Source: Paludibacteraceae bacterium
GTDB taxonomy: Bacteria > Bacteroidota > Bacteroidia > Bacteroidales > Paludibacteraceae
Assembly (NCBI GenBank): GCA_016282955.1
Contig: JAEELX010000116.1
Coordinates: 1-40,233 of the forward strand
Reading direction: 5' to 3'
Length of the DNA: 40,233 nucleotides
The position numbers were made by a program, and so were the translations under genes. Under the pieces are notes generated by a model. It saw only the letters and a program-made list of their open reading frames with translations, made no database searches and was not told where the DNA came from. Of the stretch, positions 25,732 to 34,833 are shown one piece after another; the stretch's first letter is position 1; every line of letters starts with the position of its first letter.

Positions 25732-27582
25732 TTATAAACTTTTAATAAATTCAACAATTCTTTCAACCGCAAATGGCTGTCCCATAATTTCGTTATATTG
25801 CAAGAAATCAATCTTAAATTGAGAACGCAACAGAGAGGCAAATTGTCCTGTATTCAACTCACACACGACAACTCGTTTGTATTTTTTCAGCACTTCTTCG
25901 GTGTTCTTGGGAAGTGGATTGATGTAATTGAAGTGAGCCAAAGCACAGCCTAACTCATCAGCACAAACGTGCAAATGACCTTCGGTAGAGCCCCAACCAA
26001 CCAACAATGTATCCGAGTTTTCATTTCCTTGCACTTTGAGCAACGGCATACGATTAGCCACTTGGTCAACTTTTGCTTTACGTGCCAACACCATCTTTTG
26101 GTGATTTTCGGGGTTGGTAGAAATCGTACCTTTTGCAAAATCGCGTTCCAAACCTATATTGCGGTGCTCAAAACCTTCCATTCCTGGGTAAGCCCAGTAG
26201 CGAACATTGTTTTCGTCTCGTAAAGCGGGATTATATTGTCCTTTGAACTTATCAGGAACACCTTGCGGTTTGATGGCTGGTAACGAAGCGAGCGAAGGAA
26301 TCTTCCAAAGGCTTGTTCCGTTTGCTAAATAGGTGTCAGTCAACAAGATAACGGGGGTCATATTCTCCAATGCAATTTTAGCGGCTTCGTAAGCAAATTG
26401 GAAGCAATTCGCCGAAGAAGATGCTGCCAAAACTACGGCTGGACATTCACCATTACGGCCATACACGGCTTGCAACAAGTCGGTTTGTTCGGTCTTGGTA
26501 GGTAAGCCCGTCGAAGGACCACCACGTTGCACGTCAATCACCACCAACGGCAACTCTGCCATCACTGCCAAACCAACGGCTTCCGACTTCAACGACAAAC
26601 CAGGACCCGAAGTAGAAGTAACTGCCAAATCGCCTGCAAAAGAGGCTCCGATAGCCGTACAAACGCCTGCGATTTCGTCTTCGGCTTGCACAACCACCAC
26701 GCCCATATCCTTGCGTGCAGCCAACTCCTGCATAATATCCGTAGCAGGTGTGATAGGATACGAACCCAAGAAAAGTTGCTTCCCACTCTTCTGTGCTGCT
26801 GCTATCAAACCGTACGCAGTAGCCGTATTTCCAGCGATAGAAGTATATGTTCCGTGAGGCAAACCTTCGGATTTTTCGATATTAACCGTTTGGATATTCA
26901 ACGCCGTGTTATTTCCGTAGTTGTATCCGTCCGTCAGCACTTTCGTATTGGGAGCAATCAACGCTGGTTTTTTAGCGAATTTGCCTTCCAAGAAGTGAAT
27001 GGCTTTATCGATTGGACGATTAAACAACCAACAAACCACACCCAAAGCGAACATATTACGCGATTTGAGGATGGATTTGTTGTCCATGCCCGAATCTTTC
27101 AACGACTCTTTGGTGAGCGTCGTCAGTGGCACAGGCACGATTTGCACTGTTTCAGGCAACTGCAATTCCGTGAACGGATTTTCCGTTTTGAAGAGTGCCT
27201 TCTCTAAGTCTGCCTTGGTGAACGAGTCGGTATCGACTATCACTACTGCATTGGGTTTAAAGAGCGAATCGGCTGGATTGAAAACGGCTTTAGGGTCGTT
27301 GAATTTCGAACCTAATGCACACACTTTCAAAGCCGCAACGTTCATCGCCACAATCACATCGGCTTTATCACCGGGAGTATAAACGCCCGAGCCTAAATTT
27401 ACTTGAAAACCGCTTACACCGCTGAGGGTTCCTTGCGGGGCACGAATTTCGGCTGGGAAATCAGGCAAAGTGGAGATTTCATCACCCAAAATTGCCGACA
27501 AGCTGGAAAACATATTTCCAGTCAATTGCATTCCGTCGCCAGAGTCGCCGCAAAAGCGAACAACAACATTTTGCTTGTTCAT
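25732..27582 (-). CDS. korA: 2-oxoacid:ferredoxin oxidoreductase subunit alpha (gamma-alpha fusion)
   Basis: Partner of korB. The first 190 or so residues are the gamma domain (VVRFCGDSGDGMQLTGNMF, FPAEIRAPQGTLSGVSGFQV). The alpha domain follows (GNTATAYGLIAAA, SYPITPATDIMQ, TSGPGLSLKSEAVGLAV, DVQRGGPSTGLPTKTEQTDL), then a C-terminal domain with VGWGSTEGH and VVCELNTGQFASLLR. At 616 residues it is the fused form common in Bacteroidota. No ferredoxin-like CxxCxxC cluster domain is present, so electrons must pass through korB or a separate ferredoxin. A 42-bp gap separates it from sufB upstream. Confidence 0.94.
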   Translation of the reverse strand: MNKQNVVVRFCGDSGDGMQLTGNMFSSLSAILGDEISTLPDFPAEIRAPQGTLSGVSGFQVNLGSGVYTPGDKADVIVAMNVAALKVCALGSKFNDPKAVFNPADSLFKPNAVVIVDTDSFTKADLEKALFKTENPFTELQLPETVQIVPVPLTTLTKESLKDSGMDNKSILKSRNMFALGVVCWLFNRPIDKAIHFLEGKFAKKPALIAPNTKVLTDGYNYGNNTALNIQTVNIEKSEGLPHGTYTSIAGNTATAYGLIAAAQKSGKQLFLGSYPITPATDIMQELAARKDMGVVVVQAEDEIAGVCTAIGASFAGDLAVTSTSGPGLSLKSEAVGLAVMAELPLVVIDVQRGGPSTGLPTKTEQTDLLQAVYGRNGECPAVVLAASSSANCFQFAYEAAKIALENMTPVILLTDTYLANGTSLWKIPSLASLPAIKPQGVPDKFKGQYNPALRDENNVRYWAYPGMEGFEHRNIGLERDFAKGTISTNPENHQKMVLARKAKVDQVANRMPLLKVQGNENSDTLLVGWGSTEGHLHVCADELGCALAHFNYINPLPKNTEEVLKKYKRVVVCELNTGQFASLLRSQFKIDFLQYNEIMGQPFAVERIVEFIKSL

Positions 27583-27624
27583 TACTGTAATTTTTATGGT
27601 TTATATTTTGGTTATATTTTATTC

Positions 27625-29058
27625 TCATCCTACTGCTCCTTCCAACGAAACTTGCAGCAGTTTTTGTGCCTCTACTGCAAACTCCATCGGCAGTTTATCC
27701 ATCACTTCTTTTGCATAGCCATTTACAATCAGACCTATCGCCGTTTCCTTGTCAATGCCTCGTTGCTGACAGTAAAACAGCTGCTCTTCCGAGATTTTAC
27801 CCGTCGTGGCTTCGTGTTCTACGGTCGCCGTGGGGTTGGCAATCTGCATATCGGGGAACGTGTGAGCCCCGCATAAGTCGCCCAACAAAAGCGAGTCGCA
27901 TTGCGTGTAATTGCGGGCTTTATCGGCATTCGGAACCACTTTTACCAAGCCTCGATAACTATTCTGACTCTTGCCTGCCGAGATACCTTTGCTGATGATT
28001 CGCGACCGCGTGTTTTTGCCCAAATGAATCATTTTGGTGCCTGTGTCGGCTTGCTGAAAGTGGTTGGTGAGGGCAACCGAGTAAAACTCCGCAGACGAGT
28101 TATCGCCTTTGAGGATACAAGAGGGATACTTCCACGTTATGGCAGAACCCGTTTCCACTTGCGTCCAACTCAACCGAGCGTTCTCGTGCGTGATGCCTCG
28201 CTTGGTTACAAAGTTATAAATGCCTCCCTTGCCTTCTTTGTCGCCTGGGTACCAATTTTGCACCGTTGAATACTTCACCTCCGCGTCTTTATGCACCACA
28301 ATCTCCACGATAGCGGCATGCAACTGGTTCTCGTCTCGCATGGGAGCCGTGCAACCCTCCAAGTAACTCAGATAACCACCCTCGTCACACACGAGCAACG
28401 TCCGCTCAAACTGCCCCGTATTCGAAGCATTGATGCGGAAATAGGTGGAGAGTTCCATCGGACAGCGAACACCCTTTGGCACATACACAAACGAGCCATC
28501 GGAGAACACTGCCGAGTTCAGCGAAGCGTAAAAATTATCCGTATAAGGCACAACCGACCCCAAGTATTTTTGCACCAAATCGGGGTATTGCTGCACGGCT
28601 TCCGAGATGGAACAAAAAATAATTCCTTTTTCTGCCAATGTCTCGCGGAAAGTCGTTTTGACCGACACGGAATCCATCACCGCATCAATCGCCATCCCTT
28701 TGCTCAAAGCCTCGCGTTCCTCCAACGGGATACCCAACTTATCAAACGTTTTGAGGATTTCCTCGTCGATAGGTTCGTCTTTTTGGGACTTTTTCAGCGG
28801 GTCGGCATAGTACGAGATGGCTTGAAAATCAATCGGTGGGATGTCCAAATGAGCCCACATCGGCACGGGCATGGTTTGCCATTTTTGAAACGCTTTTAGC
28901 CGAAAATCCAACAACCAAGCGGGTTCATTCTTCTTCTGCGAAATCAAACGTACCACGTCTTCGTTCAACCCCACAGGAATAATGTCCGTCTCTACGGAGG
29001 TCGTAAAACCATACTTGTATTCTTGGTTCGTAATATCGGCTAAAAACTCATTCGCCAT
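27625..29058 (-). CDS. sufB: Fe-S cluster assembly scaffold SufB
   Basis: SufB is the scaffold of the SUF iron-sulfur assembly complex, normally SufBC2D. Of 477 residues, Cys387 in [17 protein letters not shown], with His415 and Glu416 in [10 protein letters not shown], correspond in spacing to the E. coli SufB Cys405/His433/Glu434. [23 protein letters not shown] and [16 protein letters not shown] are also typical. The SufB-specific Cys distinguishes it from SufD. sufC, sufD and sufS are not next to it: downstream is korA and upstream a lipoprotein gene. They must be elsewhere if the system works. A link to korA/korB, which need Fe-S clusters, is possible but unproven. Confidence 0.95.
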   Translation of the reverse strand: MANEFLADITNQEYKYGFTTSVETDIIPVGLNEDVVRLISQKKNEPAWLLDFRLKAFQKWQTMPVPMWAHLDIPPIDFQAISYYADPLKKSQKDEPIDEEILKTFDKLGIPLEEREALSKGMAIDAVMDSVSVKTTFRETLAEKGIIFCSISEAVQQYPDLVQKYLGSVVPYTDNFYASLNSAVFSDGSFVYVPKGVRCPMELSTYFRINASNTGQFERTLLVCDEGGYLSYLEGCTAPMRDENQLHAAIVEIVVHKDAEVKYSTVQNWYPGDKEGKGGIYNFVTKRGITHENARLSWTQVETGSAITWKYPSCILKGDNSSAEFYSVALTNHFQQADTGTKMIHLGKNTRSRIISKGISAGKSQNSYRGLVKVVPNADKARNYTQCDSLLLGDLCGAHTFPDMQIANPTATVEHEATTGKISEEQLFYCQQRGIDKETAIGLIVNGYAKEVMDKLPMEFAVEAQKLLQVSLEGAVG

Positions 29059-29062
29059 TGTT

Positions 29063-29596
29063 TTACCAAGTTAGTACCAAACGGAAATGGTGGTTTCCTG
29101 GCTTATAACTCTTATCTTCTTCATACTTAAAGTCAGATGCTCTAAAATGAAATTCCACCCAGCCTATTCCAAAAACATAATCCACTGTCTCTGTATAAAA
29201 TTCCCATTGATTATTCGCTTCATCAACACACTTTTCATAATGGCGAGTATAGGGTAATTCGCGTTGATACTCGTTTTCGGCTATTTCTTTTGGGGCATCG
29301 AAATTATAATTATGTATCACATAACATTTTACATTTCCATTAAGGTAAATAAACTCATCTAATGCAGGCACCTCTACCTCTTTAAAAAAATAATGATTGT
29401 TATATTGTTCATCAGGATTTTCTGCTTCAGCCGCAACACCATATTCCCAATCTGCCTCTAACACATCAATATCCACGATTTTCCAATTCATTCCTTCACC
29501 TGGTAGTCCTGGTTCCCCTTTTTCGCCTTTTGGACCGATACACGAGGTTAAAAACACACTACAAAATACAATACAACTTACTAAAAACTTATTCAT
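29063..29596 (-). CDS. Hypothetical lipoprotein with a short collagen-like segment
   Basis: A 177-residue protein of unknown function. The N-terminus is a lipoprotein signal peptide with lipobox LTSC; Cys19 would be the lipidated residue. It is followed at once by Gly-X-Y triplets, [15 protein letters not shown] (about five). A mixed, acidic and aromatic domain follows ([52 protein letters not shown] at the end), which looks like a beta-sandwich. Such lipoproteins occur in Bacteroidota; no role is known to me. It lies 4 nt before sufB and 12 nt after frr, so it sits inside a housekeeping run. Five triplets are too few for a stable triple helix alone. Confidence 0.8.
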   Translation of the reverse strand: MNKFLVSCIVFCSVFLTSCIGPKGEKGEPGLPGEGMNWKIVDIDVLEADWEYGVAAEAENPDEQYNNHYFFKEVEVPALDEFIYLNGNVKCYVIHNYNFDAPKEIAENEYQRELPYTRHYEKCVDEANNQWEFYTETVDYVFGIGWVEFHFRASDFKYEEDKSYKPGNHHFRLVLTW

Positions 29597-29608
29597 AATT
29601 TTTCAAAT

Positions 29609-30169
29609 TTAAACAGTCATTATTTCTTTTTCTTTGATGGCATACAAGTCATCGATTTTTTTGAGGTATTTGTCGTGGATTTTTTGCACATTTTCTTCGG
29701 CATCTTTTTCGGCATCTTCCGACATTCCCTCTTTGATTTGTTTTTTCAATTTTTCAATCGCATCACGGCGTGCATTACGGATGGAAACCTTCGCATTTTC
29801 CGCTTCAGCCTTGCATTGTTTGGTCAACTCTTTACGGCGTTCTTCGGTGAGCGGCGGAATAACCAAACGAATACTTTCGCCATTGTTGCTCGGAGCCAAA
29901 CCGATATTGGAATTGATGATGGCACGCTCAATGTCCGCAAGCATTTTCTTCTCCCAAGGTTGGATTTGAATCGTGCGTGCGTCTGGCGTTGTAAGGGTTG
30001 CCACACCCGAAAGTGGCGTTACAGTGCCATAATAATCAATTTTAATCGGGTCTAATAACTTCACAGAGGCTTTGCCAGCACGGATATGCGAAAGAGCGTC
30101 CTCCAAGAACACTACCGCCGATTGCATGGCTTCTTCTGCAGCCTGTGAAATAACTTTACTATCTATCAT
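29609..30169 (-). CDS. frr: Ribosome recycling factor
   Basis: Splits the post-termination ribosome together with EF-G. The 186-residue length is standard. Typical motifs in order: [79 protein letters not shown], and the helical C-terminal part with [12 protein letters not shown] and [15 protein letters not shown]. It follows pyrH by 11 bp, the common order in many bacteria. Confidence 0.97.
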   Translation of the reverse strand: MIDSKVISQAAEEAMQSAVVFLEDALSHIRAGKASVKLLDPIKIDYYGTVTPLSGVATLTTPDARTIQIQPWEKKMLADIERAIINSNIGLAPSNNGESIRLVIPPLTEERRKELTKQCKAEAENAKVSIRNARRDAIEKLKKQIKEGMSEDAEKDAEENVQKIHDKYLKKIDDLYAIKEKEIMTV

Positions 30170-30180
30170 ATTTCAAAATT

Positions 30181-30885
30181 TTAAGGAGTTACTAATGTTC
30201 CAATTTGTTCGTTATCAATTACTTTTTCCAAATTGCCCACGATGTCCATATTAAACACGTACATCAGCATATTGTTTTCCTGACACATCGCGAAAGCCGT
30301 CATATCCATCACCCGCAAGTTCTTTTCCATTGCATCGTGGTAGGTGATGGTGGAAAACTTCTTGGCAGAAGGGTTCTTTTCTGGGTCGCTGTCGTAAATG
30401 CCATCTACACGCGTGCCTTTGAACAAAATATCGGCTCCAATCTCCACTGCCCGTAGTGCCGAAGCCGTATCGGTGGTAAAAAATGGACTGCCTGTTCCCC
30501 CAGCAAAAATCACCACATAACCTTCTGTTAAGAGGCTTTTTGCTTTGTCGGGGTTGTAGTATTCAGCAATCGGTTCCATTCGCACGGAGGTCAGCACTTT
30601 TGTTTTCTGTCCCATTGCGTTGAGGGTTGAGCAAAGTGCCAAAGCGTTGATGCAGGTTGCCAACATACCCATCTGGTCGCCGTGTACCCTATCGATGCCC
30701 GTCTTTAAGCCCGACACGCCCCGAAAGATATTGCCTCCACCAATGACAATGCCCACTTGCACGCCTTTATTGACAATGGTTTTGATTTGCGTGGCGTACT
30801 GTTCCAACTTCTCAGCAAGGATACCGTTTCCTGTACCCCCAGCCAGCGACTCGCCCGATAATTTTAATAAAATCCGTTTATACAT
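30181..30885 (-). CDS. pyrH: UMP kinase
   Basis: Phosphorylates UMP to UDP for pyrimidine nucleotide synthesis. The 234-residue amino acid kinase fold shows YKRILLKLSGESLAGG, VGIVIGGGNIFRG, IDRVHGDQMGMLAT and IFAGGTGSPFFTTDTAS. The frame is open to 30906, but family alignment supports the ATG at 30885, which overlaps the stop of the preceding carbonic anhydrase gene as TGATG. Translation is likely coupled. Confidence 0.97.
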   Translation of the reverse strand: MYKRILLKLSGESLAGGTGNGILAEKLEQYATQIKTIVNKGVQVGIVIGGGNIFRGVSGLKTGIDRVHGDQMGMLATCINALALCSTLNAMGQKTKVLTSVRMEPIAEYYNPDKAKSLLTEGYVVIFAGGTGSPFFTTDTASALRAVEIGADILFKGTRVDGIYDSDPEKNPSAKKFSTITYHDAMEKNLRVMDMTAFAMCQENNMLMYVFNMDIVGNLEKVIDNEQIGTLVTP

Positions 30886-31406
30886 CACTTTTCTTCTTGA
30901 TACCACGAGGCATACATTGCGTAGTTGTGAGCAATTTTCTTATTTATTTCGTTCGTCTGTTCGGGGTCTGCCTTTTTGATAAACTTTGCAGGCACCCCAC
31001 CCCACACTTCATAGGGTCCGATTTGCGTATTTTTAAGCACCAATGCACCCGCTGCCACGATGGCACCCTCGCCGATATGAGCCCCATCCAAAACGGTCGA
31101 ACCCATACCAATCAGTGCATAGGAGTCAATGTCCGCACCGTGAATGGTTACGTTATGCCCAATGGACACGTAGTCGCCGATATGAATCTGGGATTTTTCG
31201 TAGAGCGTATGCAACACCGCACCGTCTTGGATATTGACGTGATTGCCGATACGAATCGAATTCACATCGCCTCGCACAACCGCTCCAAACCACACCGAAC
31301 AACCCTCGCCGATGATGGTGTCGCCGATAACCGTTGCATTATCTGCCAAAAAACAACCTTTTCCGATTTGAGGCGTAAAACCTCTTACTGAGCAAATTAT
31401 AGCCAT
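30885..31406 (-). CDS. Gamma-carbonic anhydrase family protein
   Basis: Left-handed beta-helix hexapeptide-repeat protein of 173 residues. Repeats such as IGDTIIGEGCSVWFGAVVRGD and IGNHVNIQDGAVLH run through the first two thirds, and a C-terminal helix follows (ANDPEQTN-like region before IAHNYAMYASW). Three His at the metal positions are present: His66, His84 and His89 (VLH, SIGHN, TIHG). Many members bind zinc without proven carbonic anhydrase activity, so the reaction is uncertain. The ATG at 31406 is 1 nt beyond the tpiA stop; the longer frame from 31430 would overlap tpiA. Confidence 0.9.
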   Translation of the reverse strand: MAIICSVRGFTPQIGKGCFLADNATVIGDTIIGEGCSVWFGAVVRGDVNSIRIGNHVNIQDGAVLHTLYEKSQIHIGDYVSIGHNVTIHGADIDSYALIGMGSTVLDGAHIGEGAIVAAGALVLKNTQIGPYEVWGGVPAKFIKKADPEQTNEINKKIAHNYAMYASWYQEEK

Positions 31407-31407
31407 A

Positions 31408-32160
31408 TTATTGAGCGTTAATGATTGCACTAAAATCTTCTGCCTTCAAACTTGCTCCACCAATCAAGCCACCGTCAATGTCGGGCTTGCTAAATAACTC
31501 GGGAGCCGTCTTGGGATTGCACGAACCACCGTACAAGATAGTCGTACTTGCTGCCAAGTCGCCATACTTTTCCTGCACCAACTCGCGAATATACTTGTGC
31601 ATTTCTTGAGCTTGTTCGGGCGTTGCCGTCAAACCTGTTCCGATAGCCCAAACGGGTTCGTATGCGATGACGATTTGCTTAAATTGTTCAGCCGAAAGGT
31701 GGAAAAGTCCCTCTTGCAGTTGTTGTTTTACGATTTGTTCTTGTTTGTTGGCTTCGCGTTCTTCCTTCGTTTCGCCCACACAGAAAATCACTTTGAGGTT
31801 ATTTTCCAATGCCAAGTTCACTTTTTCTTGCAAAATAGCATTCGTCTCGTGATAGTAGGTGCGTCTTTCCGAATGCCCCAAGATACAGTATGTTGCACCC
31901 GTTGAAGCCACCATAGCAGCCGACACCTCGCCCGTGAAAGCACCAGAGGCCTTATCGGCACAGTTTTGAGCCGCAACTTGAATAAACTTATTGTCTTTCA
32001 ATAAATTACATGCGGTCGTCAAGTGAATAAACGGCACTCCAATCACCACAGCACACGCTGGATTGGAAATCAGTTTATCTAATTCTTTGATTAACGTTTC
32101 GCCTTCTTGCAGGGTTTTGTTCATTTTCCAGTTCCCTGCCACCATTTTACGATTATTCAT
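31408..32160 (-). CDS. tpiA: Triosephosphate isomerase
   Basis: Interconverts dihydroxyacetone phosphate and glyceraldehyde 3-phosphate. The 250-residue TIM barrel shows catalytic Lys12 (GNWKMN), His96 (LGHSERR), Glu168 ([11 protein letters not shown]) and the phosphate loop [13 protein letters not shown] with GLIGGASL. It starts 1 nt after the DoxX-family gene. The DUF1599 - DoxX - tpiA order is one I recall from Bacteroides. Confidence 0.98.
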   Translation of the reverse strand: MNNRKMVAGNWKMNKTLQEGETLIKELDKLISNPACAVVIGVPFIHLTTACNLLKDNKFIQVAAQNCADKASGAFTGEVSAAMVASTGATYCILGHSERRTYYHETNAILQEKVNLALENNLKVIFCVGETKEEREANKQEQIVKQQLQEGLFHLSAEQFKQIVIAYEPVWAIGTGLTATPEQAQEMHKYIRELVQEKYGDLAASTTILYGGSCNPKTAPELFSKPDIDGGLIGGASLKAEDFSAIINAQ

Positions 32161-32161
32161 A

Positions 32162-33268
32162 TTATCTATTTCTTAAATTATACTTGTCTATAATTATGCC
32201 ATCTTTTACAACCATCACACCCGGATTAGCTCGCACAATCGTTTTGAGCGTGATTGGGTCGCAAAAACATATCGGCAACGCCACTTCCAATTGGCTTTGA
32301 AGCAGTTCTATATCCTCTTGCAATGAACTTGTAACGAGATAAACAGGCTCACCTTTGGCGGTACATTCCTCAAACAAAGCCCGAATTTTCGGCAACAATT
32401 TCATATTGCTTTTTTGCAAATTATACATAATAACCAAATACACAGGCACTTCCGAAGTCAGAATATCGTAGGTTATTACGTCCAAATCCTCAGTCGTAAT
32501 CTCAAAATCGTGAATCGGTGGCTCGTACCCTTTTTTAACCAACTTACTATTCTGGCGAACGAACGTCCAACCACCCTCTTTGGGATAATCGTTGATAGTA
32601 AATTCTTTTTCGTTGCCGTTTTGGTCGGCATAAATGAGCGTTGTTTCGTACTCGTCAGGCTCTGCATCGTCAGGATATTCCATCAACTCGATGATGTTAT
32701 TTCCAATTTTATAAGGGCGAAAATCCGCGATGGGCAAGTGCAACAAAGTCCACCACATAAACAGCAAAATCAACACAAACGGAGTCGCCGTTGCAATCAC
32801 ATCACGCAAGACGGGCAAGTTCTGCGATGGATACTTTTTCTCAATGTAAATCAAGAAGATAGCACACGCAAGCAGAATAACATTTTTAACAAACGTTTGC
32901 GTATTCGAAATCACCAGCACCTCGCCGAAGCACCCGCAATCCGCGATAGGATTGGTCACGGCAATGTACAGCGTCAAGGGCGTCATCACGCAGTAAAAAG
33001 CGAAGGTTACCCACGCCGTAATTTTTGGACGCACGTTGAGCAACAAACAAACACCCAGCGTAAATTCCACCGCAATGAGCAAAATGGCGAGGGTTTGTGC
33101 CAAAGGCAAAAAAGTGATAAAAAAGTCGCCAAAAGCAAACAAATAATCCTCTATTTTGTAGGTTGTTCCCAGCGGGTCAATCGCTTTCACAAAGCCAGAA
33201 AACACAAAAACAACACCCAACAAGAGCCTTGCTATCAGAGTGGTGTTTTTAATCATTTTTTCGTTCAT
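32162..33268 (-). CDS. DoxX-family membrane protein with C-terminal thioredoxin-fold-like domain
   Basis: A 368-residue protein. Residues about 8-140 contain four predicted membrane helices ([74 protein letters not shown]), with ADCGCFG between helices 3 and 4, as in DoxX/MauE-like proteins. A fifth hydrophobic segment lies near 160-175. The C-terminal half ([47 protein letters not shown]) has the order of a thioredoxin fold but no CxxC. Its role is unknown; the CGC pair could be redox-active. It lies 5 nt after DUF1599. Confidence 0.82.
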   Translation of the reverse strand: MNEKMIKNTTLIARLLLGVVFVFSGFVKAIDPLGTTYKIEDYLFAFGDFFITFLPLAQTLAILLIAVEFTLGVCLLLNVRPKITAWVTFAFYCVMTPLTLYIAVTNPIADCGCFGEVLVISNTQTFVKNVILLACAIFLIYIEKKYPSQNLPVLRDVIATATPFVLILLFMWWTLLHLPIADFRPYKIGNNIIELMEYPDDAEPDEYETTLIYADQNGNEKEFTINDYPKEGGWTFVRQNSKLVKKGYEPPIHDFEITTEDLDVITYDILTSEVPVYLVIMYNLQKSNMKLLPKIRALFEECTAKGEPVYLVTSSLQEDIELLQSQLEVALPICFCDPITLKTIVRANPGVMVVKDGIIIDKYNLRNR

Positions 33269-33273
33269 AATCT

Positions 33274-33828
33274 TTAATCTATTACGCCTTCCGCGAGTTT
33301 AATAAGGTAAAAAACAGCATAATTTGCCATATCCACAAAATTCCCTTCTACGCCTTCGGAGACGATGGTTTTATTGTTATTTTTCAAAATGGATTTATTG
33401 CGCAGTATTTTGGTCAAAATTATATCCGTGAGCGACACATAACTCATCTCTCGCCACGCCTCATCGTAGTCGTGATTTTTGTTGCACATCAACGCTTTGG
33501 CTTCTTCCACCGTTCTATCGTAGTGATTAAGCGTCTCCTGCGTATCCATATCCACATTTTCAACGAAGCCAAGATGTGCTTGTATGATTCCGATGATGGA
33601 ATAGTTAAAAACCGCCATCATACTGGATTTGATGGACTCGTCTACTAAGTTTACGCCTGTTTGTTCGATTTCGCGGATTCTTTTGACTTTGATAAATAAC
33701 TGGTCATTGACTGTCGGCAAACGCATAATACGCCACGAAGGTCCGTAGTCCTGCAATTTGAGAGAAAAAAGCGTCCTGCATTCCTTCACGATTTCGTCGT
33801 ATTCTTGTAAAGTTTTGGTGTTGTTCAT
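33274..33828 (-). CDS. DUF1599 domain protein
   Basis: A 184-residue cytoplasmic protein with an internal duplication: YDEIVKECRTLFSLKLQDYGPSWRIMR in the first half (in two pieces) and YDRTVEEAKALMCNKNHDYDEAWREM in the second. Each half has the conserved Lys/Asp-Tyr and Trp-Arg. This is the layout of the DUF1599 family, whose function is not established to my knowledge. The frame is open to 33891, but the promoter at 33850-33882 lies within that extension, so the ATG at 33828 is chosen. It is the first gene of the 21-kb co-directional block. Confidence 0.85.
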   Translation of the reverse strand: MNNTKTLQEYDEIVKECRTLFSLKLQDYGPSWRIMRLPTVNDQLFIKVKRIREIEQTGVNLVDESIKSSMMAVFNYSIIGIIQAHLGFVENVDMDTQETLNHYDRTVEEAKALMCNKNHDYDEAWREMSYVSLTDIILTKILRNKSILKNNNKTIVSEGVEGNFVDMANYAVFYLIKLAEGVID

Positions 33829-33849
33829 CGTACTTGCGTTCAATTTCCG

Positions 33850-33882
33850 CAAATGTACAAAAATAATTGTTAATGTACAAAA
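33850..33882 (-). promoter_or_regulatory. Promoter of the DUF1599-to-radA block
   Basis: On the minus strand a -33 element TTTTG (33878-33882) is followed by exactly 20 nt and the -7 box TACATTTG (33850-33857), then C. This matches the Bacteroidota consensus TTG - 19-21 nt - TAnnTTTG. It is the best promoter in the window and lies 21 nt upstream of the DUF1599 ATG. Confidence 0.75.
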
Positions 33883-33900
33883 TAATTGCAAGAAAAAATA

Positions 33901-33908
33901 TATCTTCG
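33901..33908 (+). promoter_or_regulatory. Possible -7 promoter box of the family 2 glycosyltransferase
   Basis: TATCTTCG followed by C, a TAnnTTTG variant like those ahead of the proteases, 64 nt upstream of the ATG at 33973. No TTG is seen at the right distance. It would be divergent from the DUF1599 promoter, with the two upstream elements overlapping. Confidence 0.35.
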
Positions 33909-33972
33909 CAACAGCATACGTTTTGAGGGATATTTTTCAAAAAATAACGCCTTTTAAGCAATTTTTTAAACC

Positions 33973-34833
33973 ATGTTAAACGTTTCGATTGTTCTATATA
34001 ACACGGATTGGCAGGAAGTGCAAATGCTTTTGGAGACGCTCTTGCAAAGCCCACAACTGCGGCATATTTACTTGATTGATAACTCACCTACGCCGTCCGA
34101 AGATGCCCTACAACTGATACAAAAGCAGCAACAGAAGCCGTTATACGAGCAAAAAGTGGTTTATAAGCACAACCAAGGTCGCAATTTAGGCTATGGAGCA
34201 GGGCATAACATTGCTTTGCGAGAAAGTATTTATGATAATATCCCGTATCATTTGGTAATGAATGCAGACATTGAACTACAAGTGGGTGATTTGGAAAAAA
34301 TGGTTGAGTTTATGGACCGCTATCCGCTTGCGGGGTTGTTATCGCCGAATGTTGTGTACAAAAATGGCGAACCGCAAGATACGGCGACTTTGCTTCCTAC
34401 GCCGATGGACTTGTTTGCAAGACGATTTCTGATGTATTCGCACCTAAGCATTATCCGTACGGTTTTTGAGTGGAAAAACCGCAAATACACGCTTCGTAAC
34501 ATAGATCATTCACGATTGCTCAATGTGCCGAAATTGTCGGGTTGCTTTATGTTTTTGCGGGTGAGTGCGTTGGAAAAAGTGGGATTGTTTGACGAACGTT
34601 TTTCGTTGTATATGGAGGACGTGGACTTATCTCGCCGTATGCACCGTCATTACCTCACTATTTACTATCCTTTTGTAACGATTATTCACGCTTACCGTCG
34701 TGCTTCCCACCAAAAAGGTCGTGCTATGCGACTGCACATCCAAAATGCCATTCGCTACTTCAATAAATATGGCTGGCTGTTTGATAAAGAACGCCGAATG
34801 ATGAATAAAATTGCGAAAGAAAACCTGCAATAA
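33973..34833 (+). CDS. Family 2 glycosyltransferase (rhamnosyltransferase-like)
   Basis: The only plus-strand gene: 286 residues of GT-A fold. It begins MLNVSIVLYNTDWQEV, followed by IYLIDNSPTPSED, NLGYGAGHNIALRE and the nucleotide-sugar metal site region MNADIELQVGDLEKM. LSGCFMFLRVSALEKVGLFDERF then leads to the acceptor-side motif YMEDVDLSRRMH. This is the WbbL-like set, often acting on lipid-linked O-antigen or exopolysaccharide; donor and acceptor are unknown. No membrane segment. It is divergent from DUF1599 and convergent with the T9SS type B protein gene, its stop directly abutting that gene's stop. Confidence 0.93.
   Translation: MLNVSIVLYNTDWQEVQMLLETLLQSPQLRHIYLIDNSPTPSEDALQLIQKQQQKPLYEQKVVYKHNQGRNLGYGAGHNIALRESIYDNIPYHLVMNADIELQVGDLEKMVEFMDRYPLAGLLSPNVVYKNGEPQDTATLLPTPMDLFARRFLMYSHLSIIRTVFEWKNRKYTLRNIDHSRLLNVPKLSGCFMFLRVSALEKVGLFDERFSLYMEDVDLSRRMHRHYLTIYYPFVTIIHAYRRASHQKGRAMRLHIQNAIRYFNKYGWLFDKERRMMNKIAKENLQ

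Noticed and set aside
32414..33277. 287-codon plus-strand open frame opposite the DoxX-family gene
   Set aside because: It is rich in Gln, Arg, Asn and His with no domain, and lies exactly antisense to a recognisable membrane protein. It is a shadow frame.
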